Program-made: the position numbers and the translations under genes | DNA from: Corallococcus sp. AS-1-6 | GTDB lineage: Bacteria; Myxococcota; Myxococcia; Myxococcales; Myxococcaceae | Length of the DNA stretch: 64,000 nt | Assembly (NCBI RefSeq): GCF_020037015.1 | Contig: NZ_JAIQDE010000006.1 | Span: forward strand, 302,676 to 366,675 | Direction of reading: 5' to 3' | Notes under the pieces: model-generated | What the model was told of the DNA's origin: nothing | Databases searched by the model: none | Seen by the model: the letters and a program-made list of their open reading frames with translations, nothing else | Shown: positions 19,343 through 26,379 of the stretch, piece after piece | Layout: each line of letters starts with the position of its first letter | How positions within the stretch are numbered: the stretch's first letter is position 1

Positions 19343-19990
19343 ATGAAGGCTGGCGGCACGACCAGGGTGTGGGTACGCAGGGGCCTGGGGCTGCTCGGGT
19401 TGGCCCTGGCCGTCCTGCTGGGTCTGTCGCACTTCGTGCGCCTGCGCTACCAGGGCCGCATCGTGCCGCTGGCGGTCGCGCCGGAGGCCCCCATCGCCCT
19501 GGTGTTCGGGGCGGGGCTGGCGCCGGGCGCGGTGCCGTCGCCGGTGCTGGCGCAGCGGCTGGACGCGGCCATCGCGCTCTGGCGGCAGGGCAAGGTGCGG
19601 TCGCTGCTGGTGAGCGGGGACAACTCCGCGCCCTTCCACAACGAGACGCGGGCCATGCGGCGCTACCTGCTGGAGCGCGGGGTGCCGGAGGACGCGGTGG
19701 TGGGGGACGAGGCGGGGCTGTCCACCTACGACAGTTGCCTGCGGGCGCACTCGGTGTTCGGCGCGGACCGGGCGGTGCTCGTCACACAGCGCTTCCACCT
19801 GTCGCGGGCGCTCTTCATCGCCAACTCGGTGGGCATCGACGCGTGGGGCGTGGCGGCGGACGAGGGACGGGCGACTCCCTGGCGCTACACGGTGCGCGAG
19901 ACGCTCTCCCGGGTGCTGGCGCTGGGGATGGTGCTGCTGGAGGTGGAGCCCGGCAGCCCTGACGGCCAGCCGCCGACGGCTCCCCGCTGA
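19343..19990 (+). CDS. SanA/YdcF-like (DUF218) membrane-anchored protein
   Basis: A 215-residue protein with an N-terminal hydrophobic anchor ([24 protein letters not shown], about 8-31) and a DUF218 domain. Typical family blocks are [51 protein letters not shown] and [26 protein letters not shown]. SanA in enterobacteria affects envelope permeability, and others of the family act on lipid II or cell-wall steps; the reaction here is unknown. ATG 19343 has GAGG 4 bases upstream. It is divergent from atpG. Confidence 0.85.
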   Translation: MKAGGTTRVWVRRGLGLLGLALAVLLGLSHFVRLRYQGRIVPLAVAPEAPIALVFGAGLAPGAVPSPVLAQRLDAAIALWRQGKVRSLLVSGDNSAPFHNETRAMRRYLLERGVPEDAVVGDEAGLSTYDSCLRAHSVFGADRAVLVTQRFHLSRALFIANSVGIDAWGVAADEGRATPWRYTVRETLSRVLALGMVLLEVEPGSPDGQPPTAPR

Positions 19991-20105
19991 CGAGCGGTTG
20001 GGCCCGGCAGGCAGGCGGGCGGCGTCCATTGCCGCTCCTGTCCGGGGGTCCCATTTTCGTGGGGACACGGAAGCTTTTCTCAACCGTCCCTGTCGAGGAG
20101 ACCCC

Positions 20106-20381
20106 ATGAAGTTCAACAAGCTCGGAGACGAGGATGTGGGCGAGTCCACCTCGCTGCGCCACCGCAACCCGGAGACTGGAGAGGACGAGATCAACATCTC
20201 GGACCAGGACCTGGCGCTGTCGCCGCCCATGGAGGAGGAGGCGGATGCGCGGGACATCCTGCCGGATCAGATCCAGCGCTTCGGCCGGGCTGATGAGGAG
20301 GAAGAGGAGCGCGAGCTGACCGCGCAGCCTGACGAACCCGGACCGCGCGCCCAGTCGCCGGACCTGCTGCCCGAGGGGTAG
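20106..20381 (+). CDS. Small acidic hypothetical protein, 91 aa
   Basis: A 91-residue highly acidic protein, probably disordered, with many Glu/Asp (PPMEEEADARDILPDQIQRF, then a run of six acidic residues near 65-70). A strong GAGGAG precedes the ATG at 20106, and a good intrinsic terminator follows, so it is an independently transcribed gene. No family recognised. Confidence 0.7.
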   Translation: MKFNKLGDEDVGESTSLRHRNPETGEDEINISDQDLALSPPMEEEADARDILPDQIQRFGRADEEEEERELTAQPDEPGPRAQSPDLLPEG

Positions 20382-20411
20382 CCGGGCCGACCACCGGATG
20401 CGGCTGTGAAC

Positions 20412-20449
20412 AGGGCGCGCCCCAGTGCATGGGACGCGCCCTTTGTTTT
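20412..20449 (+). terminator. Rho-independent terminator
   Basis: AGGGCGCGCCCC (20412-20423) pairs with GGGACGCGCCCT (20431-20442) with one mismatch around a 7-base loop. TTGTTTT follows on the plus strand. It terminates the 91-aa gene; the minus-strand tail is not T-rich. Confidence 0.85.
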
Positions 20450-20487
20450 CAGTCGAGGCCTCGACGGGAGGCCCCGCGCGGCCAGGG

Positions 20488-20952
20488 CTAACGGCGCGAG
20501 GACTTCTTCGCGGCGGCCTTGCCCGTGGCCTTCTTGGTGGCCCCGCGCTTCTGGGCAGCGCCCTTCTTCGAGGCGGCGCCCTTCTTCGAGGCGGCGCCAC
20601 GCTTCTGGGCCACACCCTTCGCGGCAGAGCCACGCTTCTGGGCAGCGCCCTTCGCAGCGGCCTTGCCCGTGGCCTTCTTCGCGGCAGCGCCGCGCTTCTG
20701 GCTCGCCCCCTTCGCGGCGGACTTCTTCGCGGTGGCACCCTTCTTCGCAGCAGCCCCCTTCGCAGCGGACTTCTTCGCGGCAGCCTTGCCCGTGGACTTC
20801 TTCGCGGCGGCGCCCTTCTTCACGGCGGCCTTGCCCGTGGCCTCCTTCGCGGCGGCAGCCTTCTTCGCGGCAGCCTTGCCCGCGGCCTTCTTCGCGGGGG
20901 CGGACGGCGTCTCGGTGACGGCCTTCTCGCGGCGGGCCTTCTTCACGGCGGG
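20488..20952 (-). repeat. Coding low-complexity repeat (Lys/Ala tail)
   Basis: About 155 codons of irregular repeats built from GCC-AAG-AAG and GGC-AAG units. On the plus strand these read as repeated ttcttcgcggc and ccgcgcttctgg motifs. It is intragenic and explains repeat-like appearance and frame-shifted long reading frames on both strands. Confidence 0.85.
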
Positions 20953-21738
20953 GCGCTCGGGCTCCTCGAACAGCTCCTCCTGCTCGGGGGCCTCCTCACC
21001 GGTGTCCTCGGCCATCTCCGCCTCCAGTTCCTCCTCGCCGGACACCTCGGCCTCCCCGGCTTCGAGCTCGTCGGCGGCCTCCGCGGCTTCGAACTCCTCG
21101 TCCTCGCCCGCGTCACGGGCCAGGGCGGCCAGGTCGCTCGAGTAGTCGCCGCCACGTCCGGCGGGGGCCTCCTCCTCGTCCTCCGCCTGCGCGGCCGCTC
21201 CGGACAGCGCTCCCTGGAGCACGGCGTTCATGGCCCGCGCGAACGTCCGCTCCCCGAAGCTCTCCACCTCCTCCACGGGCGGAATCAGCACCTCGAGCAT
21301 GTCCTTGAGCCGGCGGTACAGCCGCATCTCCCGCTTTTCGCCGTCCCAGGTGCCGAAGACCCAGGTGTCCCCGTCCAGCGCGTCCACCCAGCCGGGCAGC
21401 GGCCCACCGTCCCCCTGCTCCACCATCGCGGACTTGCGCGCGACGAACAGGTGCCGGTGCGCCCCCTTCAGCCCGAAGCGCCAGACGCCCGCGGCGGGCA
21501 GACCCACCACCATCAGCCGGCTCTTCTCCAGGACGCTGGGCGCTCCCTCGCCGCCGTGCAGCGGGAACAGCCGCACCTCGCCCTGGAACTCACCGCCGTT
21601 GAGCGCCTGGTACAGGTCCGCCAGGTCCTCGGGGAACGGGACGCCGCACTCCGTCTCCGCGCGGCGGACCTCCTCCGCCTGCACACCCTCCGAGGTCGCC
21701 TTCGCCGACTTGCGCAGTGCCTCCAACCACTCGTGCAT
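20488..21738 (-). CDS. SMI1/KNR4-like domain fused to acidic linker and histone-H1-like tail
   Basis: A 416-residue three-part protein. Residues about 1-150 look like an SMI1/KNR4 (SUKH) domain: VRRAETECGVPFPEDLADLYQALNGGEF and GDTWVFGTWDGEKREMRLYRRLKDML. Residues about 180-262 are very acidic (Glu/Asp/Ala). Residues 263-416 are an Ala/Lys tail of AAKK, TGKAAAKK and AQKRGA repeats with almost no other amino acids, like the C-terminal tail of eukaryotic and bacterial H1-like proteins. The tail should bind DNA or other polyanions, and the acidic stretch could fold back on it. GGAGGGG precedes the ATG. The gene is not part of an obvious toxin-immunity locus. DNA binding is inference. Confidence 0.75.
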   Translation of the reverse strand: MHEWLEALRKSAKATSEGVQAEEVRRAETECGVPFPEDLADLYQALNGGEFQGEVRLFPLHGGEGAPSVLEKSRLMVVGLPAAGVWRFGLKGAHRHLFVARKSAMVEQGDGGPLPGWVDALDGDTWVFGTWDGEKREMRLYRRLKDMLEVLIPPVEEVESFGERTFARAMNAVLQGALSGAAAQAEDEEEAPAGRGGDYSSDLAALARDAGEDEEFEAAEAADELEAGEAEVSGEEELEAEMAEDTGEEAPEQEELFEEPERPAVKKARREKAVTETPSAPAKKAAGKAAAKKAAAAKEATGKAAVKKGAAAKKSTGKAAAKKSAAKGAAAKKGATAKKSAAKGASQKRGAAAKKATGKAAAKGAAQKRGSAAKGVAQKRGAASKKGAASKKGAAQKRGATKKATGKAAAKKSSRR

Positions 21739-21812
21739 GACCCCTCCACGACATCGACAGCCACCAGGGCTCGCACCTTATGGCGCCTTGGGCCCCCGTG
21801 AGCAGTGTGCAT

Positions 21813-21833
21813 GTCGGGTTTCGTCCACCCGAC
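21813..21833. repeat. Perfect inverted repeat in divergent gap
   Basis: GTCGGGT and ACCCGAC are perfect 7-bp arms around TTCGTCC, in the 214-base gap between the SMI1/H1-like gene (minus) and the thioredoxin-like gene (plus). It could be an operator for either gene. Confidence 0.4.
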
Positions 21834-21952
21834 GCCTGTAGACATACCTGGACAACCTGACACGCCCGCCCCCTCCATCCCTCCTGGCCGCCCGCCCCGG
21901 GTCCAGGCAGCCCGGATGGAAGGCCCGCCCCCCGGGCGTTAGGAAGGCCCCC

Positions 21953-22312
21953 ATGGCGCATCCCGTAAGCATCGAGGCGACGACCGAGACCTTCGACTCG
22001 CTCGTCATGGAACCCCGCGACGAGCTGGTGGTGGTGGACTTCTGGGGGCCCGGCTGCCCGAACTGCGACATCTACGCGGCCGCCGAACCGGAGCTCCTAA
22101 AGGAGCTGGACGGCGCCCCCATGCGCGTCGTCAAGGTCAACGCCTACGAGCACGAGGCCCTGGCCACCCGCTTCGGCCTGTACGGCATCCCCACCTTCCT
22201 GCTGTTCCGCAACGGGAAGCTGCTGGGGAAGATGAGCCAGTACTACGGCAAGCCGTACTTCCTGGGCGTCATCCGGGACCACCTGCCCGGCGGCGCCAAG
22301 GCCCAGGCTTGA
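21953..22312 (+). CDS. Thioredoxin-like protein with CPNC active site
   Basis: A 119-residue thioredoxin-fold protein. The active site is WGPGCPNC (C35, C38), not the classical WCGPC, and the cis-proline loop is GIPT (P80). VVVDFWG and YGIPTFLLFRNGKLLGK are typical. It is cytoplasmic (no signal). The CPNC dipeptide should alter redox potential relative to CGPC. The ATG at 21953 follows AGGAAGG. The partner protein is unknown. It ends 8 bases before the convergent ABC exporter stop. Confidence 0.88.
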   Translation: MAHPVSIEATTETFDSLVMEPRDELVVVDFWGPGCPNCDIYAAAEPELLKELDGAPMRVVKVNAYEHEALATRFGLYGIPTFLLFRNGKLLGKMSQYYGKPYFLGVIRDHLPGGAKAQA

Positions 22313-22319
22313 GAAGCCC

Positions 22320-24185
22320 TCAGTCCCGGTAGCCGCGCGCCTGGAGCCGGAACAGGTGCGCGTAGCGCCCGTCCAGCGCCATCAGCTCGTCGTGGCTGCC
22401 CAGCTCCTGCACCGTGCCGTTGTGGAGCACGGCGATCTGATCCGCCATGCGCACCGTGGAGAAGCGGTGCGAAATCACGATGGCGATGCGGTCCGCGGCC
22501 AGCGCCTGGAAGCGCTCGAAGAGGGCGTGCTCCGCCTCCGCGTCGATGCTGGCCGTGGGCTCGTCCAGGATGAGCACCTCCGCGTCGTCGCGCATGAAGG
22601 CGCGCGACACCGCCAGCTTCTGCCACTGGCCGCTGGACAGCTCCTGGCCCTTCTCGAACCAGCCGCCCAGCATCGTGTCGTACTGCGCCGGCAGCGCCGC
22701 GATGACCGTGTTCGCCCCGCCCTGCTCCGCCGCCCGTTCGATGCGCGGCCGGTCCTCCAGCGCGGGCACGTGGCCCAGGCCGATGTTCTCCGACACGCTG
22801 AACTGGTAGCGCACGAAGTCCTGGAACACCGCCCCGAAGCGGCCGCGCAGGTCGTCCGCGTCCATGCGCGCCGTGTCCACGCCGCCGTACAGAATCTGTC
22901 CCTCGGTGGGCTCGTACATGCGCAGGAGCAGCTTCACCAGCGTGCTCTTCCCCGCGCCGTTCTCCCCCACCAGCGCCAGCTTCTGGCCGGGCTTGAGCGT
23001 GAGGTTCACGTTGCGCAGCGCCCACGCGTCCTTGCCCGCGTAGCGGAAGGACACGTCCTTCAGCTCGATGGCGTTGGCCCTGCCGCGCGGCGGTGAGACG
23101 GCGGGCAGCAGCCGCGGCGTGTTCTCCACCGTGGGGATGTCCAGGTAGGCGAAGAGGTTGCTCATGAAGAGCGCGTCCTCGTACATGGAGCCCACGCTGG
23201 TGAGGATGCCCTGGAACGCGGCCTGCCCCTGCCGGAAGACGGCCAGGTACAGCACCATGTCACCCACGGAGATGCCGCCGGCCGCCGCGCGGCTGGCCAC
23301 GAAGAGATAGCAGCCGTAGAAGGCCGCCAGCGACAGCAGGCCCAGGCCCAGGCCCCACACCATGCGCTTGCGCGCGAGCGCCCGGTCCTCCGCGAAGAAC
23401 TTCTGGAACAGGTCGCGGTATCTCCCCATCACCAGCGGCCCCAACCCGAAGAGCTTCACCTCCTTCACGGTGCTGTCGCGCGTGAGGATCCACTCCAGGT
23501 AGTTGAGCTTGCGGCCCTCGGGCGCGCGCCACGAGTACAGCCGGAAGCCCTCCGCCGCCAGCCGCGCCTCCGCGATGAACGCGGGGATGGACGCGGCGAG
23601 CAGCACCACCACGCTCCACGGCGACAGCGCCACGAGCAGCACCGCGTAGGTGGACAGGGTGATGACGTTGCGCACGATGCTGAACGCCTGCATCACCAGC
23701 GACAGCGGGCGCGCGTTCGCCTCCCGCCGCGCGTTCTGCATCTTGTCGTAGGTGTCCGAGTCCTCGAAGTGCTTGAGCTCCAGGTCCAGCGCCTTCTGGA
23801 GGATGCGTTCGTTGAGCAGGTTGCCCAGGTGCGCGCGCAGCAGGTCCTTCGTGAGCGTCAGCCCCCGGTCCACCACCGCGGAGGCCACCATCAGCGCGAA
23901 CTCCGTGGCGACGAGCCCCACCACGCGCGAGCCCGCCGCCGCGTCGCCCTTCGCCGCGGCCACCACCGTGTCGACGATGAGCTTGCCCACCCACGCGATG
24001 CCCGCCGGCAGCACCGCCGCCACCAGCGTGAGCGCGCCCAGCACCACCGCGCCCCGGGGGCTCGCCCGCCAGAAGAGGTGGAAGGTGCCCGGGAGCTGCT
24101 TGAAGAGGACGCCCGCGTTCTTCAGGCGGGCCCGGAGCGTAGGCGGCGGTGTCGGCAGGGGGCGTGACAAGGTGCCGCCCCTCAT
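22320..24185 (-). CDS. ABC exporter half-transporter (membrane-ATPase fusion)
   Basis: A 621-residue half-size ABC exporter. About six hydrophobic segments lie within residues 45-330. The nucleotide-binding domain has Walker A GENGAGKS (407-414), a Q-loop region at FQDF, signature LSSGQ (516-520, canonical LSGGQ), Walker B VLILDEP (D541, E542) and the switch His in ISHRFSTVRM (573). Homodimerisation is expected since no partner gene is adjacent. The substrate is unknown; lipid, peptide or drug are family possibilities. It follows the UspA gene on the same strand after 37 bases. Confidence 0.9.
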   Translation of the reverse strand: MRGGTLSRPLPTPPPTLRARLKNAGVLFKQLPGTFHLFWRASPRGAVVLGALTLVAAVLPAGIAWVGKLIVDTVVAAAKGDAAAGSRVVGLVATEFALMVASAVVDRGLTLTKDLLRAHLGNLLNERILQKALDLELKHFEDSDTYDKMQNARREANARPLSLVMQAFSIVRNVITLSTYAVLLVALSPWSVVVLLAASIPAFIAEARLAAEGFRLYSWRAPEGRKLNYLEWILTRDSTVKEVKLFGLGPLVMGRYRDLFQKFFAEDRALARKRMVWGLGLGLLSLAAFYGCYLFVASRAAAGGISVGDMVLYLAVFRQGQAAFQGILTSVGSMYEDALFMSNLFAYLDIPTVENTPRLLPAVSPPRGRANAIELKDVSFRYAGKDAWALRNVNLTLKPGQKLALVGENGAGKSTLVKLLLRMYEPTEGQILYGGVDTARMDADDLRGRFGAVFQDFVRYQFSVSENIGLGHVPALEDRPRIERAAEQGGANTVIAALPAQYDTMLGGWFEKGQELSSGQWQKLAVSRAFMRDDAEVLILDEPTASIDAEAEHALFERFQALAADRIAIVISHRFSTVRMADQIAVLHNGTVQELGSHDELMALDGRYAHLFRLQARGYRD

Positions 24186-24222
24186 AACGCTCCAGCGCCC
24201 GCCGCGCTGGACTTCCCTGCCT

Positions 24223-25191
24223 TCAGGAGGCCGGCGTGCCCCCGCCGTCCGGCAGGGGGGTGGGCGGGGCGGCGTGCCGTGAGATGAGCACGTCGCAGCG
24301 CGAGTGCCGCAGCACGCCCTCGGTCACCGCGGTGGGCGGGTTCGCGGAGGACATGCCCAGCGTGAGCAGGTCCGCGTCACCCTCCCGGGCCTGCGCGAGG
24401 ATGCACTCGCACGGGTCCCCGAAGCGCACGTGGCTCTCCATCACCCGGCCCGTCTCCCGGTACGGCGCCAGGAAGCGCCCGAGCGCCCTTCGCGCCGCGT
24501 CCTCGCGCTCCTGCCGCAGCCGCAGTCGAGACGTCAGGGAGGTGTCCTCGTGGAGCAGGGCCGCCTCCTCCTGGCGCAGGTCCACCACGTGCAGCACCTC
24601 GATGGGGGTCGAGACCGGACACAGGCGCATGGTGAGCTCCAGCGCGCGGCGGGACTCGCGCGAGAAGTTCACCGCGACCAGGGGCCGGTGGTAGACGCGG
24701 CCCGGGCGCGGCATCACCACCAGCACGGACGCGTCCACCTCCCGCACCAGCCGCATCACCATGGCGTCCTCGGGCAGCGGCTTCACCGGCTGGGTCGGGT
24801 GCGGCCGGCCCACCACCAGCACCTCCACGCCCTGGTCCTTCGCCAGCTCCGCCGCCTCGTGCGGGGCGTCCCCGGTGCGCAGCTCCTCGCGCACGTCCAC
24901 GTCCGGCCGCTGCCGCAGCCGCTTCACGGCGGACGACACCGACCGGCGCAGGCACCGCTCGCCGTCCACCGTCCCGTCCGGGCCGGCGTGGCCATCCAAC
25001 GGCGGGCTCACGTGCAGCACGCTGAAGGCCGCCCCGTGCGCGAGCGGGAGCCGCAGCGCGCGGGCCAGCGCGAACTCGGACTGCAGGGAGAAGTCCAACC
25101 CCACCGCCACCCGCCGCAGCCCCCGCTGGGCGCGCAGGAGTCCGTCGGGCAGCAGCGGCTGGCTCCTCCTGGAAGACACGTTTGGCCTCAT
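24223..25191 (-). CDS. Tandem UspA-domain universal stress protein
   Basis: A 322-residue protein with two Usp domains. The first starts RRVAVGLDFSLQSEFALARALRL with VEVLVVGRPHPTQPVK. The second starts YHRPLVAVNFSRESRRALELTMRL and ends DADLLTLGMSSANPPTAVTEGVLRHSRCDVLISR. The G-x2-G-x9-G(S/T) ATP loop is degenerate in both halves, so ATP binding is doubtful. The ATG at 25191 was chosen because GAAGGGAG lies 6 bases upstream; longer starts lack this. Family members act in stress survival. Probably cotranscribed with the ABC exporter downstream. Confidence 0.87.
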   Translation of the reverse strand: MRPNVSSRRSQPLLPDGLLRAQRGLRRVAVGLDFSLQSEFALARALRLPLAHGAAFSVLHVSPPLDGHAGPDGTVDGERCLRRSVSSAVKRLRQRPDVDVREELRTGDAPHEAAELAKDQGVEVLVVGRPHPTQPVKPLPEDAMVMRLVREVDASVLVVMPRPGRVYHRPLVAVNFSRESRRALELTMRLCPVSTPIEVLHVVDLRQEEAALLHEDTSLTSRLRLRQEREDAARRALGRFLAPYRETGRVMESHVRFGDPCECILAQAREGDADLLTLGMSSANPPTAVTEGVLRHSRCDVLISRHAAPPTPLPDGGGTPAS

Positions 25192-25614
25192 CTCGACTCC
25201 CTTCCCCTTCACCACTGGGACGCACCGCGGAAGAGCCCCCCGCCTGACGCGGGCCCTCATGGACATACATTCAGACCCGTTGGTGGATGTGCCACCCGTC
25301 CTTCGCGGCGACGCTGCGTCCGCAGCCGGGCGGAGGGGCACGCGAGCGGCGGGGGCAGGCGGACAGGCCTTCCATCCCCTGGACGCCATCCTGTTTCTGT
25401 AACGTTTTCAGGGCGCCGCACCGCTTCGTTCAAGGACTCCAGGGCAGGCGTGCGTCCAGGGCCGCTGTTTCAACGGTTTGAGACGTTCACCGCAGGACCC
25501 TGGGGAAGGGGGGCGCTTTCGGAGGCTCGGCCAGCCCTTTGCAAAGACCTCTGCCCGGCCTCTCACGAGGCCATGGGCGGCGGGTCGGACGGCAGGACGC
25601 AAGGGAGCGGGAAC
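25192..25614. other. Divergent intergenic region (423 b)
   Basis: It separates the UspA gene (minus) and the 53-aa gene (plus). It contains an AT-richer patch near 25390-25410 that may hold a promoter, but no consensus pair was found. No gene is supported. Confidence 0.4.
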
Positions 25615-25776
25615 ATGCGAGGGGTCATCACCGGACGTGAGGTGGTTTCCAACCTGGGACTCATCTACCGGGAGTTCGGAACAGCCTGTGTGTTGCGCTG
25701 TCTCTGGGTGATGCTCAGCGGGAAGTCCACCACCTTCCTGGAGGTGGCGTGTCCCTGCGAGAAGATGCGGCAGTGA
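25615..25776 (+). CDS. Small protein, 53 aa, unknown
   Basis: A 53-residue protein starting MRGVITGREVVSNLGLIYRE, with one amphipathic or hydrophobic middle segment (TACVLRCLWVML) and three Cys residues, two in a CPC near the C-terminus. AGGGAG lies 7 bases before the ATG, and a strong hairpin follows 22 bases after the stop, so it has the marks of an independent gene. No family was recognised. Confidence 0.6.
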   Translation: MRGVITGREVVSNLGLIYREFGTACVLRCLWVMLSGKSTTFLEVACPCEKMRQ

Positions 25777-25798
25777 GCACGCGCCGCTGAAGACAGCC

Positions 25799-25833
25799 CG
25801 GGCCGCGGGAAGCACGAAGGCTTCCGCGGCCCG
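25799..25833. terminator. Strong hairpin between convergent genes
   Basis: CGGGCCGCGG-G-AAGC pairs with GCTTCCGCGGCCCG, with one bulged base and a short ACGAAG loop. It lies between the 53-aa gene (plus) and csbD-like gene (minus) and may terminate both. There is no T run. Confidence 0.6.
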
Positions 25834-25865
25834 AACGGTTTCAACGGGGTTTCAGCGAGGTATCG

Positions 25866-26075
25866 CTAGCGCTGATACGGATCCGCGTCACCGCGACGCA
25901 CTTCCTCGCGCTCGTCGGCCTTGTCCTTGATGGCGTGCTTCACGTCCTCGACCACGCCCTTGATCTTTCCCTTGAGCGTGTCCGCCTTGCCCTCGGCTTC
26001 CAGCGAGCGGTCGCCGGTCGCCACGCCCACGGTCTCCTTCACCTTGCCCTTGGTCTTGTCAGTCCACTCGCCCAT
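25866..26075 (-). CDS. CsbD-family stress protein
   Basis: A 69-residue hydrophilic CsbD-like protein (WTDKTKGKVKETVGVATGDRSLEAEGKADTLKGKIKGVVEDVK). The family is general-stress induced in Bacillus and E. coli (YjbJ), with unknown biochemical role. AGGAGG precedes the ATG at 26075. Convergent with the 53-aa gene and divergent from the methyl-accepting protein gene. Confidence 0.9.
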   Translation of the reverse strand: MGEWTDKTKGKVKETVGVATGDRSLEAEGKADTLKGKIKGVVEDVKHAIKDKADEREEVRRGDADPYQR

Positions 26076-26379
26076 GGCGTCCTCCTGACGTCGGTGTGTG
26101 AAGCGTTGTGGAGGACAATGTGCTCACGTCACGGGCGCGCGCCAGGGTGCTGCCGGCTCGTCCGCACGGCCGCCCTCCTCGGGGTCGGGACAGGCCGGAA
26201 TGTCAGGCAATGGACAGCGCGCGGCGCGCGGTGAAACGACACGCGCCCTGCCCTCCCTACCCGCTGCGTCCCTGTTATCCACGGAGACCCGGGAGTCTGT
26301 GTCACAAGACGGCGGCGTTGCATTGACGCATCCGCGCTTCGCCCTCAGGCTTGAGCCGTTCAACCGGATCCGTCACCCG
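26076..26379. other. Divergent intergenic region (304 b)
   Basis: Between the CsbD gene (minus) and the methyl-accepting protein gene (plus). A TTGACG near 26321 could be a -35 element, but no matching -10 is seen at standard spacing. No gene is supported. Confidence 0.4.

Noticed and set aside
20488..20952. Repeat block that at first looks like a CRISPR or tandem array
   Set aside because: The units are irregular and short without spacers, and encode an Ala/Lys tail in one continuous frame.
20488..21738. Polymorphic-toxin immunity locus because of the SMI1/KNR4 domain
   Set aside because: No toxin, secretion marker or array of further immunity genes flanks it, and the H1-like tail is not usual for immunity proteins.
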